A DNA stretch of 64,000 nt, taken from the NCBI GenBank assembly GCA_015143295.1, contig JABCRI010000896.1:86595-150594 (forward strand). Direction: 5' to 3'. The notes below the pieces were generated by a model. That model worked only from the letters and a program-made list of their open reading frames with translations, did no database searches and was not told the origin of the DNA. The translations under genes and the position numbers were made by a program. Shown one piece after another: positions 61,174 through 64,000 of this stretch; the first letter of the stretch is position 1, and each line of letters begins with the position of its first letter. Origin of the DNA: Tetracentron sinense. Taxonomy: Eukaryota; Streptophyta; Magnoliopsida; Trochodendrales; Trochodendraceae.

Positions 61174-62193
61174 GTCGTGTCAGGTATCTTGCTTTTCAGA
61201 TCCGTGCTTGGCTCAGAGTATGCTCCCTGAACAGGTGACCTAATAGTCTCGCTGACCTAGGGATAATGCCCATAATCTGGAAATTGGAATGACATGCAAG
61301 AGAAGGGGAGGAAGTCGGAATGCATGCAAATGACCTAACTGTCTAATTGACATAGGGGCAATGCCCCTGATCTGGAGTTGGAAAGTCATGCAGGAATGAC
61401 ACTTTTTTGATTTTTGATTTTTTTTTGATTTTTTGATTTTTTTTTAAGGTAGGACATAACAGGTGTGACTTGATAGGGTAGGCGGAGAGAACTCCGTTCT
61501 ACTAACCTGGGTTGTTGGTAACCAGGGCCTACTGGGGCAAAGTTGGAGTGGGTTAATGGGCTTACCCATTGCAACTTAGGGTGTGAATCTCACATGTATG
61601 TCTGGAGATAGGGTAGGAGGTCTTTTATTACAAGCACAAAAAAAAGGCTCAGTACATGCCCCCTGGATGAGTGTTTATCTGGACAGAGTGTCCTGATGTT
61701 CAGCCATGATTGGGGGACAGGTATAGGGTACAAGCAGGTTAGGGTTTAGAATATCCCTCCAGGGTGGGCTGCTTGTAGACTATACCTCAGCCTATTCTAT
61801 ATGTATGCATGTTGGGGTAATGCAGGGTGTTCCTAAAGGATGGGGGGATCACTTAATACCGTATATGCGACTCCCTGGTATAGAACATACCTGGGACGAT
61901 TGGTGTAAGAGGGAGCGTTCAGAATCCTTCCCTGAGAGTAGTCACCCAGCAGGAGTAATTCCGCGGACCTCCAAGACTGTTAAGCCCCTGTCACTGAGGA
62001 TAGTCATCCAACAGCCGTGAGCATAATAAGCCTGTCTAATGAGTATTGGGTTGTTACACTAATATGCTATGCATGAAATGCACTGTACAAGAAACATCCC
62101 AAAAGTATAAAGAATAAACACTTAATTAATACTTAGGTATTTTAATTAATTTTGAGATTATTTGGCTTAAATTAAGTTCCGGCTTGAACCTTA
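61174..62193 (-). other. Leader (5' UTR) of the Tat/Ogre-like element
   Basis: About 1 kb between primer-binding site and gag ATG. It contains a T-rich stretch of TTTTTTGAT words at about 61405-61446. No ORF of interest seen. Confidence 0.6.
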
Positions 62194-62211
62194 TCCCCAG
62201 CAGAGTCGCCA
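62194..62211 (-). other. Primer-binding site of the Tat/Ogre-like element
   Basis: TGGCGACTCTGCTGGGGA on the minus strand, four bases after the 5' LTR end. This form is typical of plant Tat/Ogre elements, where the primer is thought to be a tRNA-Arg; the tRNA is not checked here. Confidence 0.78.
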
Positions 62212-62215
62212 GAGC

Positions 62216-64000
62216 TGTGAGCATGGGATCTTCCTACCACTTTCACAATTATATGTTTTGACTTGAGTCGCCACCCCATATTCATTTCTTAGGGATAGGT
62301 CCGGTATTTTTTTGTTTGGATAATGGGGCAAATGGTCTGGATACAGAGTTAGGGTAAGCGGTTCGATTTAAAGTCCTGGGGGAAGGTATTAGGCACCCCA
62401 AGACCTACGTTTTATACGGACTTTACTCCCTAAATTAAGCCAATTATAATCTCAAAGTTTAATAAAATGTCCAAAGTTTTTAACGTGAGTGCTAACCAAG
62501 AAAAATAGAAAGTAGCTGGGCTAGGGTCGAACCGAGTTGAGTTGCTACGACTACATGGGAGATCAGACCGAGCGTGTTCTGGACATGGCCAGCTGCCGAG
62601 GCTAGGGGGGAGTGTGTGGGTGCATAGGAGGTCAAAGGGGTCTAGCCTAGAGGCTATGGTTTAAGTTGACCGGGGAGGTCAATGTGCAGTGTTAAGTCTA
62701 AACCGCGATTAGGGCGGTTATTTATCCATGGGTAGATGAAGCAAACCAAAGCTAAGGAGGGTCCTACAAGTCTCTTTTTGGTTTTTTGTAGTTTTTCTAT
62801 TTTTGATATTTTGGAGATATTTGAATGTTTTTATCTTTTGGTTATATTTGAATGGTTTTGCGGTTTGATATGTTATCATGTTTTGGGTATATTTTGAGAT
62901 TTTTATCATGTTTTTGACTTTATATAGGTAGGTTTTGACAAACTTAACTAAAGTTCAAATTTAGTCCAGAGTTGGCTAAAAGATTATAGGTTAGACATTA
63001 ACCGAGGGGAATGAGCCTTATGAATAGGAAAGGTTATTTACCAACACCTATTTGTGGGATGAGGTTGATAAATAGATCAAAATACCATGTCTTTAGTTGA
63101 AACATTTTTAAGATGTCCTCTTTAAGTCCTTACACCAGCATTTATACTTAAGTCCTAAACATCACCTACGCATTCAACCATCGAACATGAGGAAAAATAA
63201 AGAAATGAAAGAAAATGAAAACTCATCCTCTCCCTTTTAAGGTGGTTCATTTACACCATTATTAATGATGTAATGTTGCTCTAAAGAATGTTAGGGAGGG
63301 GATGAGCTTTCACAAAAAAATTCTAGAAAGAGGACTAGAATCTCAAAAGAAAACAAAATGAAAAAGAGAGGTATAGCTTTAGCTTCCACTCTCTATGGGC
63401 CTACCCATATCCACACTTGTGGGTACATAAAAAGAGAGTTTTAGAATCCACAAAGGAAGAGAGTTAGTGAAGAACTCTAAGCTTTTAGTCTTAGAATTCT
63501 TTCCAAACTCTAAACCTTAGTTTCTTCTCCCTTCTTCAAACTCAAGAGAAACACAAGTGGGTGGGAACCTTCTAGGGGTCTTGAGGGATGGATCTAAGGG
63601 GCTAAGGGATTGGTATTTATAGGAAAACTAAGAGGTGGGTTGGTTCTTTAATGGACGAGATAAAATGAGCTATGTGGGAAAGAGTGAGGTGTTGGAAGGT
63701 GAGTTGATAGAATTGAGTGTTGTAAGGAGTGTTAAGAGGGTGATGGTTGAGTATTGTAAGGGGTTGTAAGAGAGTTTGGTGGGTTTGAGTTTTCTTCCCC
63801 CTGAACTAGGAGTTATATGGGGATGAGATTTATAGGATATAGGGTTGTAAAGAGAGGTGTTAAGAGAGTTGGTGGATTGGAGTGAACTATGGTTATATGG
63901 GTATGGATTGGTGTAAGAGAGATGTAAGAGAGTTGGTGGGTTGACGTGAACTATGGGTTATATGGTGTATGAGTTGTAGGATATAGGGTAGGTGGAGATG
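62216..64000 (-). repeat. 5' LTR of the Tat/Ogre-like element, cut by the window end
   Basis: Aligns with 53884-55800 from TGTGAGCATGGG onwards. It differs by many single-base insertions and deletions and by the loss of about 235 bp near 63437. TATAAATA at 63614-63621 (minus strand) matches the other copy. Confidence 0.85.

Larger units (their letters stand above)
53884..64000 (-). mobile_element. Tat/Ogre-like Ty3-gypsy element, gag-only, non-autonomous (5' end cut by window)
   Basis: Reads right to left: 5' LTR (from beyond 64000 down to 62216), primer-binding site (62211-62194), about 1 kb of leader, gag (61173-59608), a 3.4-kb region with no pol, polypurine tract (56248-56236) and 3' LTR (56235-53884). 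LTRs begin TGTCAGCACCC and end CATGCTCACA. No protease, RT, RNase H or integrase text occurs between gag and the 3' LTR, so the element depended on a relative for pol. The long LTR, primer site and 3' UTR tandem array fit the Tat/Ogre side of Ty3-gypsy; lineage is inferred. Confidence 0.85.

Overview
This window is nuclear DNA from a flowering plant, probably a eudicot. It holds one recognisable host gene, a group D (TDY-type) MAP kinase closest to MPK20, with ten coding exons and plant-type introns. The rest is AT-rich intergenic DNA packed with plant-type transposons: a MULE carrying a ULP1 protease gene, an L1-type LINE, solo LTRs, a non-autonomous LTR element, tRNA-derived SINEs, foldback elements, a Helitron, and a Tat/Ogre-like Ty3-gypsy element. 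The species cannot be named from the sequence.

Layout. 1-6.1 kb: a decayed Mutator-like transposase (plus strand) converges on a ULP1-like SUMO-protease gene (minus strand) with a DUF1985-like domain, an acidic linker, a 13-residue tandem repeat and a C48 domain whose His, Asp, Gln and Cys are all present. This matches the KAONASHI type of MULE. 6.1-7.4 kb: spacer with a strong hairpin. 7.4-13.1 kb: a decayed L1-type LINE on the minus strand, split inside its reverse transcriptase by a foreign segment of about 410 bp. 13.1-17.3 kb: spacer with a SINE. 17.48-25.16 kb: the MPK20-like gene on the minus strand, promoter near 25.77 kb. 26.08-28.17 and 29.44-31.95 kb: two related giant solo LTRs. 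33.9-34.7 kb: two SINEs. 35.46-38.88 kb: an LTR element with no genes, with both LTRs and a primer-binding site. 39.2-40.3 kb: a long foldback element with G-box tandem units. 42-47 kb: related inverted-repeat MITEs and a 29-bp hairpin. 50.32-51.81 kb: a non-autonomous Helitron containing a SINE. 53.88 kb to the window end: a minus-strand Tat/Ogre-like element with 3' LTR, polypurine tract, a 26-copy 43-bp array in its 3' untranslated region, no pol, a gag with one stop, a primer-binding site, and a 5' LTR cut by the window end.

The host gene is not clearly intact. Two exons carry apparent frameshifts, one just before the codons of the TDY activation motif. The two LTR copies of the last element also differ by many single-base indels, so assembly or sequencing error must be separated from true mutation. 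The most unusual features are the ULP1-bearing MULE, the covarying stem-loop units inside the giant LTRs, and the satellite-like array in the pol-less Tat/Ogre-like element.
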